Positions 1 to 6,671 of a DNA stretch of 20,622 bases are shown here, piece after piece. The notes beneath the pieces were generated by a model. It had not been told where the DNA came from and did no database searches. It saw only the letters and a program-made list of their open reading frames with translations. The position numbers and the translations under genes were made by a program. The stretch's first letter is position 1; each line of letters begins with the position of its first letter. The DNA comes from Flavobacteriales bacterium (lineage in GTDB: Bacteria; Bacteroidota; Bacteroidia; Flavobacteriales_F; PHOS-HE28), in assembly GCA_020437875.1 (NCBI GenBank), contig JAGQVR010000018.1:1-20622 (forward strand), given 5' to 3'.

Positions 1-27
1 AAGGGTGTGCTGATGAAGTTGAAGTAG
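1..27 (+). CDS. Possible 3' end of an upstream gene (partial)
   Basis: Frame 1 reads eight codons (KGVLMKLK) and stops with TAG at 25-27. A gene entering from the left would converge with the minus-strand TonB gene ending at 66, and a stem-loop sits between them. Eight codons cannot identify a protein, and this could be chance. It is recorded only because the window edge cuts here. Confidence 0.22.
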   Translation, partial: KGVLMKLK

Positions 28-55
28 GCGGGGGCTTATCGCGGCGCGATCCGCC
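27..55. terminator. Weak stem-loop between the window edge and the first TonB gene
   Basis: GGCGG (27-31) pairs with CCGCC (51-55), and inside it ATCGC (38-42) pairs with GCGAT (46-50) around a GGC loop, leaving a bulge on one side. It lies just past the stop of the minus-strand gene at 66 and could help end transcription from either side. There is no T-tract on either strand, so it is not a convincing intrinsic terminator. Confidence 0.25.
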
Positions 56-65
56 GGACCACCCT

Positions 66-515
66 CTATCGCTTGCGGTCCACGAGGCTGAATCGGATGG
101 GCAGGTTGCACCGGGCCCTGACCACTTCGCCGTTCTGCCTGCCCGGGTTCCACCTGGGCATGGCGCGTACAACACGAAGGGCCTCCTCACTGCATCCACC
201 GCCGATCGTGCGGAGAATGGTGGGTTCCGTGATGCTGCCATCCTTTTCGACGATGAAGCTCAGGTGCACCACGCCTTCAATGTCCCGCTTGATCGCTTCC
301 CTCGGGTACTTGATCTCCGCGTTGATGAACCGGGCAAGCTCCTCTTCGCCGCCCGGGAAACCCGGCATTTCATCCGCCATCATCAGGGCCGCATCAGGGT
401 CCCTCGTCTCTTCACGGTTCGGCGCCGGTCGATCAGGAGCCACGGGCTCATCCTGGGCACCTGCCAGGGTGCAGCACAGCAGGCAGACCGTGGCGGATAG
501 GGGACGGAGATCCAT
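66..515 (-). CDS. Secreted TonB C-terminal domain protein (paralog A)
   Basis: A 149-residue protein with an N-terminal signal peptide (hydrophobic stretch, then LAGAQ near residue 21), a short acidic and proline-rich linker, and a TonB C-terminal domain over about residues 45-145. Family hallmarks visible are the MPGFPGG motif, YPREAI, the VEKDGSI strand, GGGCSEEALRVV and the end strand NLPIRF. In classical TonB this domain links inner-membrane energy to outer-membrane transporters. This protein has a cleavable-type signal and no obvious membrane anchor, so a free periplasmic form is inferred. It follows a paralog (589-1053) by 73 bases on the same strand, and about 60% of the aligned residues are identical by eye. 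Partner receptors cannot be told from the sequence. Confidence 0.85.
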   Translation of the reverse strand: MDLRPLSATVCLLCCTLAGAQDEPVAPDRPAPNREETRDPDAALMMADEMPGFPGGEEELARFINAEIKYPREAIKRDIEGVVHLSFIVEKDGSITEPTILRTIGGGCSEEALRVVRAMPRWNPGRQNGEVVRARCNLPIRFSLVDRKR

Positions 516-588
516 GGTCCTTCGTGTGGGTCAGTGGTTCAATGGCGTGTGGACGACCCTGCCTTACGTTGAGCGTGGCAATGAACGC

Positions 589-1053
589 TCACTTAGGTGT
601 GTCCTCCTTCTTCTCTGAGGCCAGCTTGAAACGGATGGGCAGGTTGTAGCGGGTGCGGACGAGCTTGCCGCGCTGCTTCCCGGGCTTCCAGTTCGGCATG
701 CTGTTCACCACGCGCAGGGCCTCCTCGCTGCAACCACCGCCGATGCCACGGAGCACCTTCGCCTCGCCGATGCTGCCATCGCGCTCCACCACGAAGGAGA
801 TGTACACCGCGCCTTCGATCCCGTTGTCGATCGCTTCCTGCGGATAGTTGATGTGCGAGCTGATGTACTTCAGCATCGCTTCCGGCCCGCCGGGGAATTC
901 CGGCATGTCCTCCACGATGGTGAAGGCTTCATCCGGATCATGTGCGGGCTCCTGAACGGTCATGGGCGCCGGGACCACGACCGGTTCCTCCTGCGCGAAG
1001 AGGGTGGGAGAGGGACAGAGGCTCAGGAAGGCGATGGGGATGTGCAGCTTCAT
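589..1053 (-). CDS. Secreted TonB C-terminal domain protein (paralog B)
   Basis: A 154-residue protein of the Bacteroidota energy-transducer-TonB-like type. The signal peptide is MKLHIPIAFLSL... with cleavage probably after LFA, followed by a short Pro/Val linker and a TonB-C domain (about residues 43-145) with MPEFPGG, YPQEAI, IEGAVYISFVVE, GGGCSEEALRVV and YNLPIRF. An ATG six codons upstream (1071) is in frame, but it would put a charged MHDLRR in front of the signal peptide, so the start at 1053 is preferred. It lies 45 bases downstream of the LOG gene and 73 bases upstream of its paralog, so LOG-TonB-TonB may be co-transcribed. No N-terminal membrane anchor is kept beyond the signal peptide, so coupling to ExbBD is uncertain. 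Confidence 0.86.
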   Translation of the reverse strand: MKLHIPIAFLSLCPSPTLFAQEEPVVVPAPMTVQEPAHDPDEAFTIVEDMPEFPGGPEAMLKYISSHINYPQEAIDNGIEGAVYISFVVERDGSIGEAKVLRGIGGGCSEEALRVVNSMPNWKPGKQRGKLVRTRYNLPIRFKLASEKKEDTPK

Positions 1054-1098
1054 GCGCCGAAGATCGTGCATCGCAGAGGAAAAGGATGCCCCCCTTCC

Positions 1099-1638
1099 TC
1101 AATCGACCACCTCCTTCAGTACACTATCCAGCAAGGCTTCCACCGTGTTGGCCGCGAGGATGCGGGTCGGGCCATGCAGGAAACCATCCTGCTCCATGCG
1201 CACCACCTGATCCAGCAGCGCTGAATAGAAGCCGTTCACGTTGAGCAGTCCAACGGGCTTGGCATGCAGCCCCAGCTGGCGCCAGGTGAGCAGCTCGAAC
1301 ACTTCATCCATCGTGCCGAAACCACCGGGGAGCGCCACCACCGCCTGGCTCAGCTCATGCATCCGCATCTTCCGCTCGTGCATGTCGCGCACCACGATGA
1401 GTTCGGTGAGCTGTTGGTGGGCGAGCTCTTTCTCCATCATGAAGCCCGGGATCACGCCGATGACACGACCACCGGCCTGCAACGCGGCGTCGGCCACGGC
1501 GCCCATCAACCCCACGTGGCCACCGCCGTACACCACGCCCATGCCGCGTCGTGCGATGGTGCGTCCCATCTCCTGCGCGGCGTGCAGGATGCCCGGATCA
1601 CGGCCGGTGTTGGCCCCACAGAAGACGGCGATGTTCAT
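1099..1638 (-). CDS. LOG-family protein (nucleoside 5'-monophosphate phosphoribohydrolase type)
   Basis: A 179-residue cytoplasmic protein of the TIGR00730/LOG (lysine decarboxylase-like) family. It starts MNIAVFCGAN, with a Rossmann-like N-terminus, the VYGGGHVGLMG glycine loop (about 36-45), MHERK (86-90) and the signature PGGFGTMDE (104-112). Family members hydrolyse AMP-type nucleotides or cytokinin ribotides at the N-glycosidic bond; the arginine of MHERK and the glutamate of the PGG motif are the expected active-site residues. The frame is open further upstream to 1764, but that extension has no family similarity and runs through a terminator hairpin and into the end of the neighbouring gene. 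The ATG at 1638 gives the usual family length. The old name lysine decarboxylase is not meant here as a function. Confidence 0.9.
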   Translation of the reverse strand: MNIAVFCGANTGRDPGILHAAQEMGRTIARRGMGVVYGGGHVGLMGAVADAALQAGGRVIGVIPGFMMEKELAHQQLTELIVVRDMHERKMRMHELSQAVVALPGGFGTMDEVFELLTWRQLGLHAKPVGLLNVNGFYSALLDQVVRMEQDGFLHGPTRILAANTVEALLDSVLKEVVD

Positions 1639-1649
1639 GGTGCAAATGA

Positions 1650-1676
1650 AAGAGCCGTGGGGTTTCCACGGCTCTT
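1650..1676 (-). terminator. Intrinsic terminator after the serine-palmitoyltransferase-type gene
   Basis: A perfect 10-bp stem (AGAGCCGTGG at 1651-1660, CCACGGCTCT at 1666-1675), extendable by one A-T pair, encloses a 5-base loop. On the minus strand it is followed by TTCATTTG, a modest T-rich run. It lies 18 bases past the stop of the gene ending at 1695 and only 11 bases before the LOG start codon at 1638. It probably separates the two transcription units. Confidence 0.75.
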
Positions 1677-1694
1677 GTCTCATTCCCAAGGAGG

Positions 1695-2939
1695 TCACAT
1701 GCTCGCCACCGTCTCGGCCTTGTAGTGCCCGGCGGCCAGCCTTTCCTTCACCTGGGCGAAGCACTTCACCGTGTAGTTCACATCCTCCAGGCTGTGCACG
1801 GCCGTCGGGATCAAGCGTAGCAGGATCGTGTCCTTCGGCACCACGGGATACACCACGATGCTGCAGAAGATGCCATGGTTCTCGCGCAGGTCCAGCACCA
1901 CGTTGGTGGCCTCCGGGATGCTGCCGTGCATCATCACCGGCGTCACGCAGCTGTTCGTCACCCCGATGTCCAGGCCGGCCTCCTTCAATCCGCTCTGTAA
2001 GGCGCGGGTGATGGTCCAGAGCTTCTCGCTCAGCTCCGGCATGGTGCGGATCATCTCCAGGCGCTTCAAGGCCCCGATCACGATGGGCATGGGCAGGCTC
2101 TTCGCGAAGGTCTGGCTGCGCATGTTGTAGCGCAGGTACATCATCACGTCCTCAGGTCCGCTCACGAAGGCACCGATGCTGGCCATGGCCTTGGCGAAGG
2201 TGCCGAAGTACACGTCCACCTGATCCATCACGCCTTGTGCATCGGCCGTGCCGCGGCCATCGCGACCCATCATGCCGAAGCCGTGCGCATCATCCACGAA
2301 GAGGCGGAAGTTGTACTTCTCCTTGAAGGCGACGATCTCCTTCAACTTGCCCTGGTCGCCGGCCATGCCGAAGACGCCCTCGGTCATGACCATGATGCCA
2401 CCGCCGGTCTGCAGGGTGAGCTTGCGCGCATGTTCGAGCTGCTTCTCGAAGCTCTCCATGTCGTTGTGCTTGAACACGAAGCGCTTGCCGGTGTGCAGGC
2501 GGGCACCATCGATCATGCAGGCGTGGCATTCGCTGTCGTACACCAGCACGTCGTGGCGGGAGAGGAGCGCCTCGATCGCGCTCATGCAACCCTGGTAGCC
2601 GTAGTTCAGCAGGAAGGTGTCCTCCTTGCCCATGAACTCGCTCAGGGCGTCCTCGAGTTGCTCGTGGTACTTGGTCTGGCCGCTCATCATGCGGGCGCCC
2701 ATCGGGTAGGCCATGCCCCAGTCGGCAGCCGCCTGCGCATCCACCTGCCGCACATCGGGGTGGTTGGCCAGGCCCAGGTAGTTGTTCAAGCTCCAGACCA
2801 GCACCTCCTTGCCACGGAAGGTCATGTGCGACCCGAGCGGTCCCTCCAGTTTGGGGAAGCTGAAGTAGCCGTGGCTGTTCTTGGCGTGGCGGCCGATATG
2901 GCCGAGGTCCTTGCGGAGCTTGTCGAAGATGTCGTTCAT
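1695..2939 (-). CDS. Alpha-oxoamine synthase, serine palmitoyltransferase type
   Basis: A 414-residue PLP enzyme of the family that includes serine palmitoyltransferase, 2-amino-3-ketobutyrate CoA ligase and KAPA synthase. Visible are the SLNNYLGL substrate-entry motif (50-57), the cofactor-stacking histidine in SECHA (H139), the PLP aspartate in VDDAHG (D216) and the Schiff-base lysine in GTFAKAMASIG (K250). The GTFxK form around the lysine is closer to bacterial serine palmitoyltransferase than to 2-amino-3-ketobutyrate ligase. The inferred reaction is L-serine plus a long-chain acyl-CoA giving 3-ketosphinganine, the first step of sphingolipid synthesis, which many Bacteroidota carry out. 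It is cytoplasmic with no signal peptide, and at about 414 aa matches the roughly 420-aa soluble bacterial enzyme. It has its own likely promoter (3010-3017) and terminator. Another family member acting on a different amino acid is possible. Confidence 0.85.
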   Translation of the reverse strand: MNDIFDKLRKDLGHIGRHAKNSHGYFSFPKLEGPLGSHMTFRGKEVLVWSLNNYLGLANHPDVRQVDAQAAADWGMAYPMGARMMSGQTKYHEQLEDALSEFMGKEDTFLLNYGYQGCMSAIEALLSRHDVLVYDSECHACMIDGARLHTGKRFVFKHNDMESFEKQLEHARKLTLQTGGGIMVMTEGVFGMAGDQGKLKEIVAFKEKYNFRLFVDDAHGFGMMGRDGRGTADAQGVMDQVDVYFGTFAKAMASIGAFVSGPEDVMMYLRYNMRSQTFAKSLPMPIVIGALKRLEMIRTMPELSEKLWTITRALQSGLKEAGLDIGVTNSCVTPVMMHGSIPEATNVVLDLRENHGIFCSIVVYPVVPKDTILLRLIPTAVHSLEDVNYTVKCFAQVKERLAAGHYKAETVASM

Positions 2940-3009
2940 GGTCGGTGTGCCCGAGGGGCAGGCTTGTGGTGGACCGTTACCCCAAGGTTTCCCGTGGGCA
3001 AAGGCTGGC

Positions 3010-3017
3010 CAAAGGTA
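3010..3017 (-). promoter_or_regulatory. Bacteroidota -7 box for the oxoamine synthase gene
   Basis: TACCTTTG on the minus strand matches the Bacteroidota -7 consensus TAnnTTTG exactly. It ends 70 bases before the ATG at 2939, leaving a leader of roughly 60 bases. No clear TTTG -33 element was found at the expected distance. Confidence 0.55.
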
Positions 3018-3099
3018 ACCGGCGCCGGGTTGGTGGGAACATACTGGGAATGAACATCCCGGCGTTGGTAGGGCGGCTCGCCGGAACGGTGCGGGATCC

Positions 3100-3107
3100 T
3101 ACCTTTG
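3100..3107 (+). promoter_or_regulatory. Bacteroidota -7 box for the bamD operon
   Basis: TACCTTTG matches TAnnTTTG exactly and ends 33 bases before the chosen bamD ATG at 3141. The same octamer serves the divergent gene 82 bases away. Its position also argues against translation from the in-frame ATG at 3105, which lies inside this box. The -33 element is not evident. Confidence 0.6.
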
Positions 3108-3140
3108 CCGCCCTTCGGTCCGAAAGTGCCTTCTTCAACC

Positions 3141-3935
3141 ATGCGCCGCCTGCTTCCCCTGCTCCTCGTTACCGCCTTGCTGGCCGGTTGCAGCGAGTTC
3201 AACAAGGCGCTGAAGAGCACGGACATCAACTACAAGCTGGAGGTGGCCGAGAAGATGATGGCCAAGGAGAGCTGGGACCGTGCCATCCCGCTGTTGGAGG
3301 AGCTTATCGTGCTCACCCGGGGATCACAGTTGAGCGAGAAGGTGAATTACCTCCACGCCAAGAGCACGTACAACATGAAGGACTATACGCTCGCGGCGTA
3401 TTACCTGGCGAATTTCACACGGACCTTCCCCAAGAGCCAGTACGCCGAGGAGTGCACCTTCCTGAGCGCCTACTGCCAGTATATGAACAGCCCGAACTAC
3501 GAGCTGGATCAGACCGATACGGAGCGGGCCATCGACCAGATGCAGCTTTTCCTGGTGCGCTACCCGGAGAGCACGTTGAAGGACAGTTGCAATTCCTTGA
3601 TCGACGCCATGCGTACCAAGCTGGAAGTGAAGGACTTCCACGGTGCTGACCAGTACTTCCGGATGCGCAACTACCAGGCGGCCGGGGTGGCCTTCCGGAA
3701 TTTCGCCCGGAAATGGCCGAACAGCCGCTTCCGGGAGGACGCCCTCTACTTCACCCTCCAGAGCGATTACCTGCTGGCCGTCAATAGCGTGGAATCCAAG
3801 AAGTTGGACCGCTTGCAGGAAGCTATCCGCTCTTATCATAACTTCGCGGACGCATTTCCGCAGAGCGTCCTGCTGGAGGATGCCGCCAAACTGCACAAGA
3901 ACCTCGAGGCCGAGCTGGCCGCGATACCCGAATAG
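3141..3935 (+). CDS. bamD: Outer-membrane assembly lipoprotein BamD
   Basis: A 264-residue lipoprotein with a signal peptide ending in the lipobox LLAGC (lipidated Cys at residue 16), followed by TPR-like helical repeats over the rest of the chain (for example YPESTLKDSC and KWPNSRFREDA, typical of the BamD/YfiO fold). BamD is a periplasm-facing part of the BAM complex that folds beta-barrels into the outer membrane. An upstream in-frame ATG at 3105 would bury the signal peptide behind twelve residues and overlaps the -7 box, so 3141 is chosen. It heads a tight gene run: rpoZ starts 3 bases after its stop. This bamD-rpoZ-coaBC order is, to my knowledge, conserved in Bacteroidota and supports the call. 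Confidence 0.92.
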   Translation: MRRLLPLLLVTALLAGCSEFNKALKSTDINYKLEVAEKMMAKESWDRAIPLLEELIVLTRGSQLSEKVNYLHAKSTYNMKDYTLAAYYLANFTRTFPKSQYAEECTFLSAYCQYMNSPNYELDQTDTERAIDQMQLFLVRYPESTLKDSCNSLIDAMRTKLEVKDFHGADQYFRMRNYQAAGVAFRNFARKWPNSRFREDALYFTLQSDYLLAVNSVESKKLDRLQEAIRSYHNFADAFPQSVLLEDAAKLHKNLEAELAAIPE

Positions 3936-3938
3936 CCC

Positions 3939-4280
3939 ATGACCTTCAAGCATTCCAACGCTGCCAAGACCACCGTTACCCGCGATGTGGCCAAACTGGA
4001 CCATGAGATCGGTAACGTGTATGAGACCGTGGCCCTCCTCGGCAAGCGCGCCAACCAGATCAGCGTGGCCATCAAGGAGGAACTGAGCGCCAAACTCGAG
4101 GAGTTCGCTGTGAACGGGGAGAACCTCGAGGAGGTGTACGAGAACCGCGAGCAGATCGAGGTGAGCAAGCATTACGAGCGCATGCCGAAGCCCGGAGCCC
4201 TGGCGATCCAGGAGCTGGTGGATGGCAATCTCTACTACCGCCGCGCTGGGGAGGAGGCTGGCAACGACCAGGAAGCCTGA
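3939..4280 (+). CDS. rpoZ: RNA polymerase omega subunit, Bacteroidota type
   Basis: A 113-residue acidic, soluble protein with no signal peptide. The N-terminal half carries the omega/RPB6-like features: an ETVALLGKRANQISVAIKEEL segment (about 29-49) resembling the family's ALRAxQI helix, then a charged helix and the GALAIQELVDGNLYYR end (about 86-101). Omega binds the beta' subunit and helps assemble RNA polymerase. Similarity to E. coli omega is weak by eye, so the assignment also rests on position directly after bamD (3-base gap) and before coaBC. The product is longer than the approximately 90-residue E. coli protein. Confidence 0.82.
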   Translation: MTFKHSNAAKTTVTRDVAKLDHEIGNVYETVALLGKRANQISVAIKEELSAKLEEFAVNGENLEEVYENREQIEVSKHYERMPKPGALAIQELVDGNLYYRRAGEEAGNDQEA

Positions 4281-4303
4281 CCCCCGACCGGCGCTCACGA
4301 CCG

Positions 4304-5503
4304 GTGGAAAGAAGACTCAATCGCAAGGTGCTGCTCGGCGTAACGGGCAGCATCGCTGCTTATAAGGCGGCCGCACTCGTGCGCGAACTGGTGAAGGCCG
4401 GTGCCGAGGTGCAGGTGGTGATGACCCCCGCCGCACATGATTTCGTGACGCCCCTGACGCTGGCCACCCTGAGCGGACGACCGGTGCTGACCGAACTGGT
4501 GGCCGGGGATGGTACCTGGAACGACCACGTGCATCTGGCCCGCTGGGCGGATGTCCTGCTGATCGCTCCCCTCAGCGCCAACACCTTGAGCAAACTGGCC
4601 CATGGGCAGTGCGACAACCTGCTCATCGCCACCTACCTCAGCGCCGTTTGCCCGGTCTATGTGGCGCCGGCCATGGATCTGGAGATGTACCGCGATGCGA
4701 GCACCCACGCGAACCTGGACCTGTTGCGGGAGCGCGGGGTGCGGCAGATCGGTCCCGACAGTGGCGAACTGGCCAGTGGGCTGAGCGGGGAGGGGCGGAT
4801 GAGCGAGCCCGAGGTGATCGTGGCCCGCCTGCACGCCGACCTCATTGGTGGCAGCAAGTTGAACGGGAAACGGCTGCTTGTGAGCGCGGGTGGCACGCAG
4901 GAAGCCATCGACCCGGTGCGCTATATCGGCAACCGCAGCAGCGGAAAGATGGGCTTCGCCATCGCCGAGGAAGCCGCATTGCGCGGTGCGGTGGTTGAAC
5001 TCGTGACCGGTCCGACCGCCCTGACCACGCCAGGGACGGGTGTGCACCGCACGGATGTGGTGAGCGCCGCCCAGATGGCCGAGGCATGCAAGGCAGCGGC
5101 TGGCAGCTCCGATGTGGTGATCATGAGCGCCGCCGTGGCCGACTATCGTCCTGCAGTGGCCGCCACCGGCAAGATCAAGAAGAAGAACGCCGCGCTCAAC
5201 ATCGACCTGGAGCCTACGGAAGACATACTCGCCTGGATGGGTGCCAACAAGCCCGCGGGCCAGGTGCTGGTGGGCTTCGCGCTGGAGACCGATGATGCGG
5301 TGGCCAACGCCCAGGGCAAGCTGCAGCGCAAGAACCTCGATCTCATCGTCCTCAACTCGCTACAGGATGCCGGTGCGGGCTTCGGCCACGACACGAACAA
5401 AGTGACCTTGATCGGCCGGGACACCAAAGCGCTGGCATTGCCGTTGCTATCGAAGGCCGAAGTGGCCCGTGCTATCTTGGACCACGTTGAAACACAGCTC
5501 TGA
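4304..5503 (+). CDS. coaBC: Bifunctional phosphopantothenoylcysteine decarboxylase / phosphopantothenate-cysteine ligase
   Basis: A 399-residue two-domain enzyme of coenzyme A synthesis. The CoaC flavoprotein decarboxylase domain (about 1-185) has the GVTGSIAAYK start, the catalytic histidine in NDHVHL (H75), APLSANTLSK and the PAM loop. The CoaB ligase domain (about 187-399) has the hallmark GGTQEAIDPVRYIGNRSSGK, SAAVADYRP and the GKIKK lysine region. No ATG is available in front of the first strand, so GTG at 4304 is the start. Compared with E. coli, the PAMN asparagine (N125) is Asp here (D125), and the ACG cysteine (C158) is Ser (S158). Both positions align without gaps, and similar substitutions may be common in this phylum. 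It lies 23 bases after rpoZ and 4 bases before the next gene, in an operon. Confidence 0.95.
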   Translation: MERRLNRKVLLGVTGSIAAYKAAALVRELVKAGAEVQVVMTPAAHDFVTPLTLATLSGRPVLTELVAGDGTWNDHVHLARWADVLLIAPLSANTLSKLAHGQCDNLLIATYLSAVCPVYVAPAMDLEMYRDASTHANLDLLRERGVRQIGPDSGELASGLSGEGRMSEPEVIVARLHADLIGGSKLNGKRLLVSAGGTQEAIDPVRYIGNRSSGKMGFAIAEEAALRGAVVELVTGPTALTTPGTGVHRTDVVSAAQMAEACKAAAGSSDVVIMSAAVADYRPAVAATGKIKKKNAALNIDLEPTEDILAWMGANKPAGQVLVGFALETDDAVANAQGKLQRKNLDLIVLNSLQDAGAGFGHDTNKVTLIGRDTKALALPLLSKAEVARAILDHVETQL

Positions 5504-5507
5504 ACCC

Positions 5508-6413
5508 ATGCGCCTGCGATCCTTCGCGCTCCTTTTCCTGACCGTGCTCCTGACCCCGGTACTCCACGCGCAGGAGTTCAACTGCCAGGCCAGCGTGATC
5601 GCACCGCAGATCGCCACGGCACAACCGCGTGTATTCCAATCCTTGGAGACCGCGATCAAGGACTTCTACCAGAACCGGCGCTTCACCAACCTCAACTACA
5701 CGCCGGCCGAGCGGATCGACATCAACATCCTGCTCACCATCACCAGTCAGCCCGCCACGGACCGCTTCGAAGGCAACCTGCAGGTCATCTACGCGCGGCC
5801 GGTCTACGGCACGGATTACAACACGCCCATCCTGGACATCGTGGACAACCAGGTGCAGTTCAACTTCCTGGAGAACACGCAGATCGAGTTCACCCCGGAC
5901 CGGCACTTGAACAACCTGTCGTCCTTGCTCGGCTTCTACGCTTACTATATCCTCGGCCTCGATGGCGACAGCTTCAGTTCCATGGGCGGTTCTCCCTTCT
6001 ACACGCTGGCGCAACAGGTGGTGAACAACGCCCAGAACGCCTCCGAGACCGGGTGGAAGGCATTCGAGGATCAGCGCAACCGCTACTGGCTCATCGACAA
6101 CCAGGTGCAGGCCGTCTTCCGGCCGTTCCGGGAGCTGCTGTACAGTTACCACCGCCTGGCCATGGACAACATGAGCACCGATGCCATCACCAGCCGCAAG
6201 ACCATCGCCCAGGGCATCGAGAAGCTGAAGACCGTGCACCAGGCCAAGCCGGCGAGCTACAACCTGCAGGTCTTCTTCAACGCCAAGTACAACGAGATCG
6301 TCGAGATCTTCAAGCAGGCCGACCCCGCCGAGAAGACCAAGCTCTTCAACACCCTGCAGATCATCGATCCTGGCCACATCAGCCAGTACCAGAACATGAT
6401 GCGGGGATCCTGA
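5508..6413 (+). CDS. DUF4835 family protein, exported
   Basis: A 301-residue protein with a clear signal peptide (MRLRSFALLFLTVLLTPVLHAQ, cleaved around residue 22), then a mature start EFNCQASV and a soluble domain without membrane segments. It is rich in Asn, Gln and aromatic residues. Recognisable family features are the early LETAIKDFYQNRRF, LQVIYARPVYGTDYNTP and LSSLLGFYAYYILGLDGDSFS. The molecular role is not established. From memory, some databases connect this family to type IX secretion under the name PorD, which I cannot confirm here. The in-frame ATG at 5469 overlaps coaBC and precedes the signal peptide, so 5508 (4 bases after the coaBC stop) is preferred. Position between coaBC and recN is typical for Bacteroidota. 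Confidence 0.88.
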   Translation: MRLRSFALLFLTVLLTPVLHAQEFNCQASVIAPQIATAQPRVFQSLETAIKDFYQNRRFTNLNYTPAERIDINILLTITSQPATDRFEGNLQVIYARPVYGTDYNTPILDIVDNQVQFNFLENTQIEFTPDRHLNNLSSLLGFYAYYILGLDGDSFSSMGGSPFYTLAQQVVNNAQNASETGWKAFEDQRNRYWLIDNQVQAVFRPFRELLYSYHRLAMDNMSTDAITSRKTIAQGIEKLKTVHQAKPASYNLQVFFNAKYNEIVEIFKQADPAEKTKLFNTLQIIDPGHISQYQNMMRGS

Positions 6414-6464
6414 CGTCGTTTCAGGGATCGCCAAGCTGCCTGTAAGCAGGTTCCTCTCCGTTCG

Positions 6465-6483
6465 CGATGACCGTTCGTCATCG
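6465..6483 (+). terminator. Possible terminator hairpin after the DUF4835 gene
   Basis: CGATGAC (6465-6471) pairs perfectly with GTCATCG (6477-6483) around a 5-base loop, 51 bases after the stop at 6413. The following bases (ACGAGTCTTT) hold only a short T-run, so termination strength is doubtful. Confidence 0.35.
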
Positions 6484-6497
6484 ACGAGTCTTTGAAC

Positions 6498-6570
6498 AAG
6501 TGCTTGCCAACTGCCTACTGGCTACTGCCTACTTGTTCTCACCTACAGCCGTAGCTGAGACCAAGCACTT
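6498..6570. repeat. Inverted repeats with alternative pairings upstream of recN
   Basis: AAGTGCTTG (6498-6506) is the perfect inverse of CAAGCACTT (6562-6570). The overlapping GAACAAG (6494-6500) is the perfect inverse of CTTGTTC (6532-6538). The two stems share bases 6498-6500, so in RNA they would exclude each other. The loop of the larger one contains the heptamer repeats. The 6414-6671 spacer holds no convincing gene. Confidence 0.55.
6510..6533. repeat. Tandem heptamer repeat
   Basis: Three direct 7-base units, ACTGCCT, ACTGGCT and ACTGCCT, run from 6510 to 6530 and are followed by ACT of a broken fourth. It is a non-coding short tandem repeat in the recN upstream spacer. Origin and role are unknown. 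Confidence 0.6.
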
Positions 6571-6573
6571 GCC

Positions 6574-6606
6574 CCTGCGCCTGCTCCTGCTCCTCCTCCT
6601 CCTGCC
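6574..6606. repeat. Low-complexity CTC/CTG tract
   Basis: A 33-base run built almost entirely of CTG and CTC triplets (minus strand: purine-rich AGG/CAG) lies 66 bases before recN. An open frame reads through it as poly-leucine, but nothing else supports a protein there. Confidence 0.5.
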
Positions 6607-6671
6607 AGGAAGCGAAGCGATCGACTCCGAGTTCCGATATTGGTGGCCCTTCCGTTGACAGGAACGCCGTC

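Noticed and set aside
570..591. 7-bp inverted repeat (TGAGCGT/ACGCTCA) after TonB paralog B
   Set aside because: It overlaps the stop codon, has an 8-base loop and no T-run on the minus strand; not supportable as a terminator.
1639..1764. N-terminal extension of the LOG frame up to 1764
   Set aside because: It runs through a perfect terminator hairpin and into the 3' end of the neighbouring gene, and the residues show no family similarity; the protein proper begins at 1638.
6510..6533. Heptamer repeat considered as a CRISPR remnant
   Set aside because: Units are 7 bases in direct tandem without spacers, and there are no cas genes nearby.
6467..6658. 63-codon open frame before recN
   Set aside because: It is built from the heptamer repeats and a CTC/CTG tract that reads as poly-leucine, has no recognisable domain, and overlaps inverted repeats; most likely non-coding.
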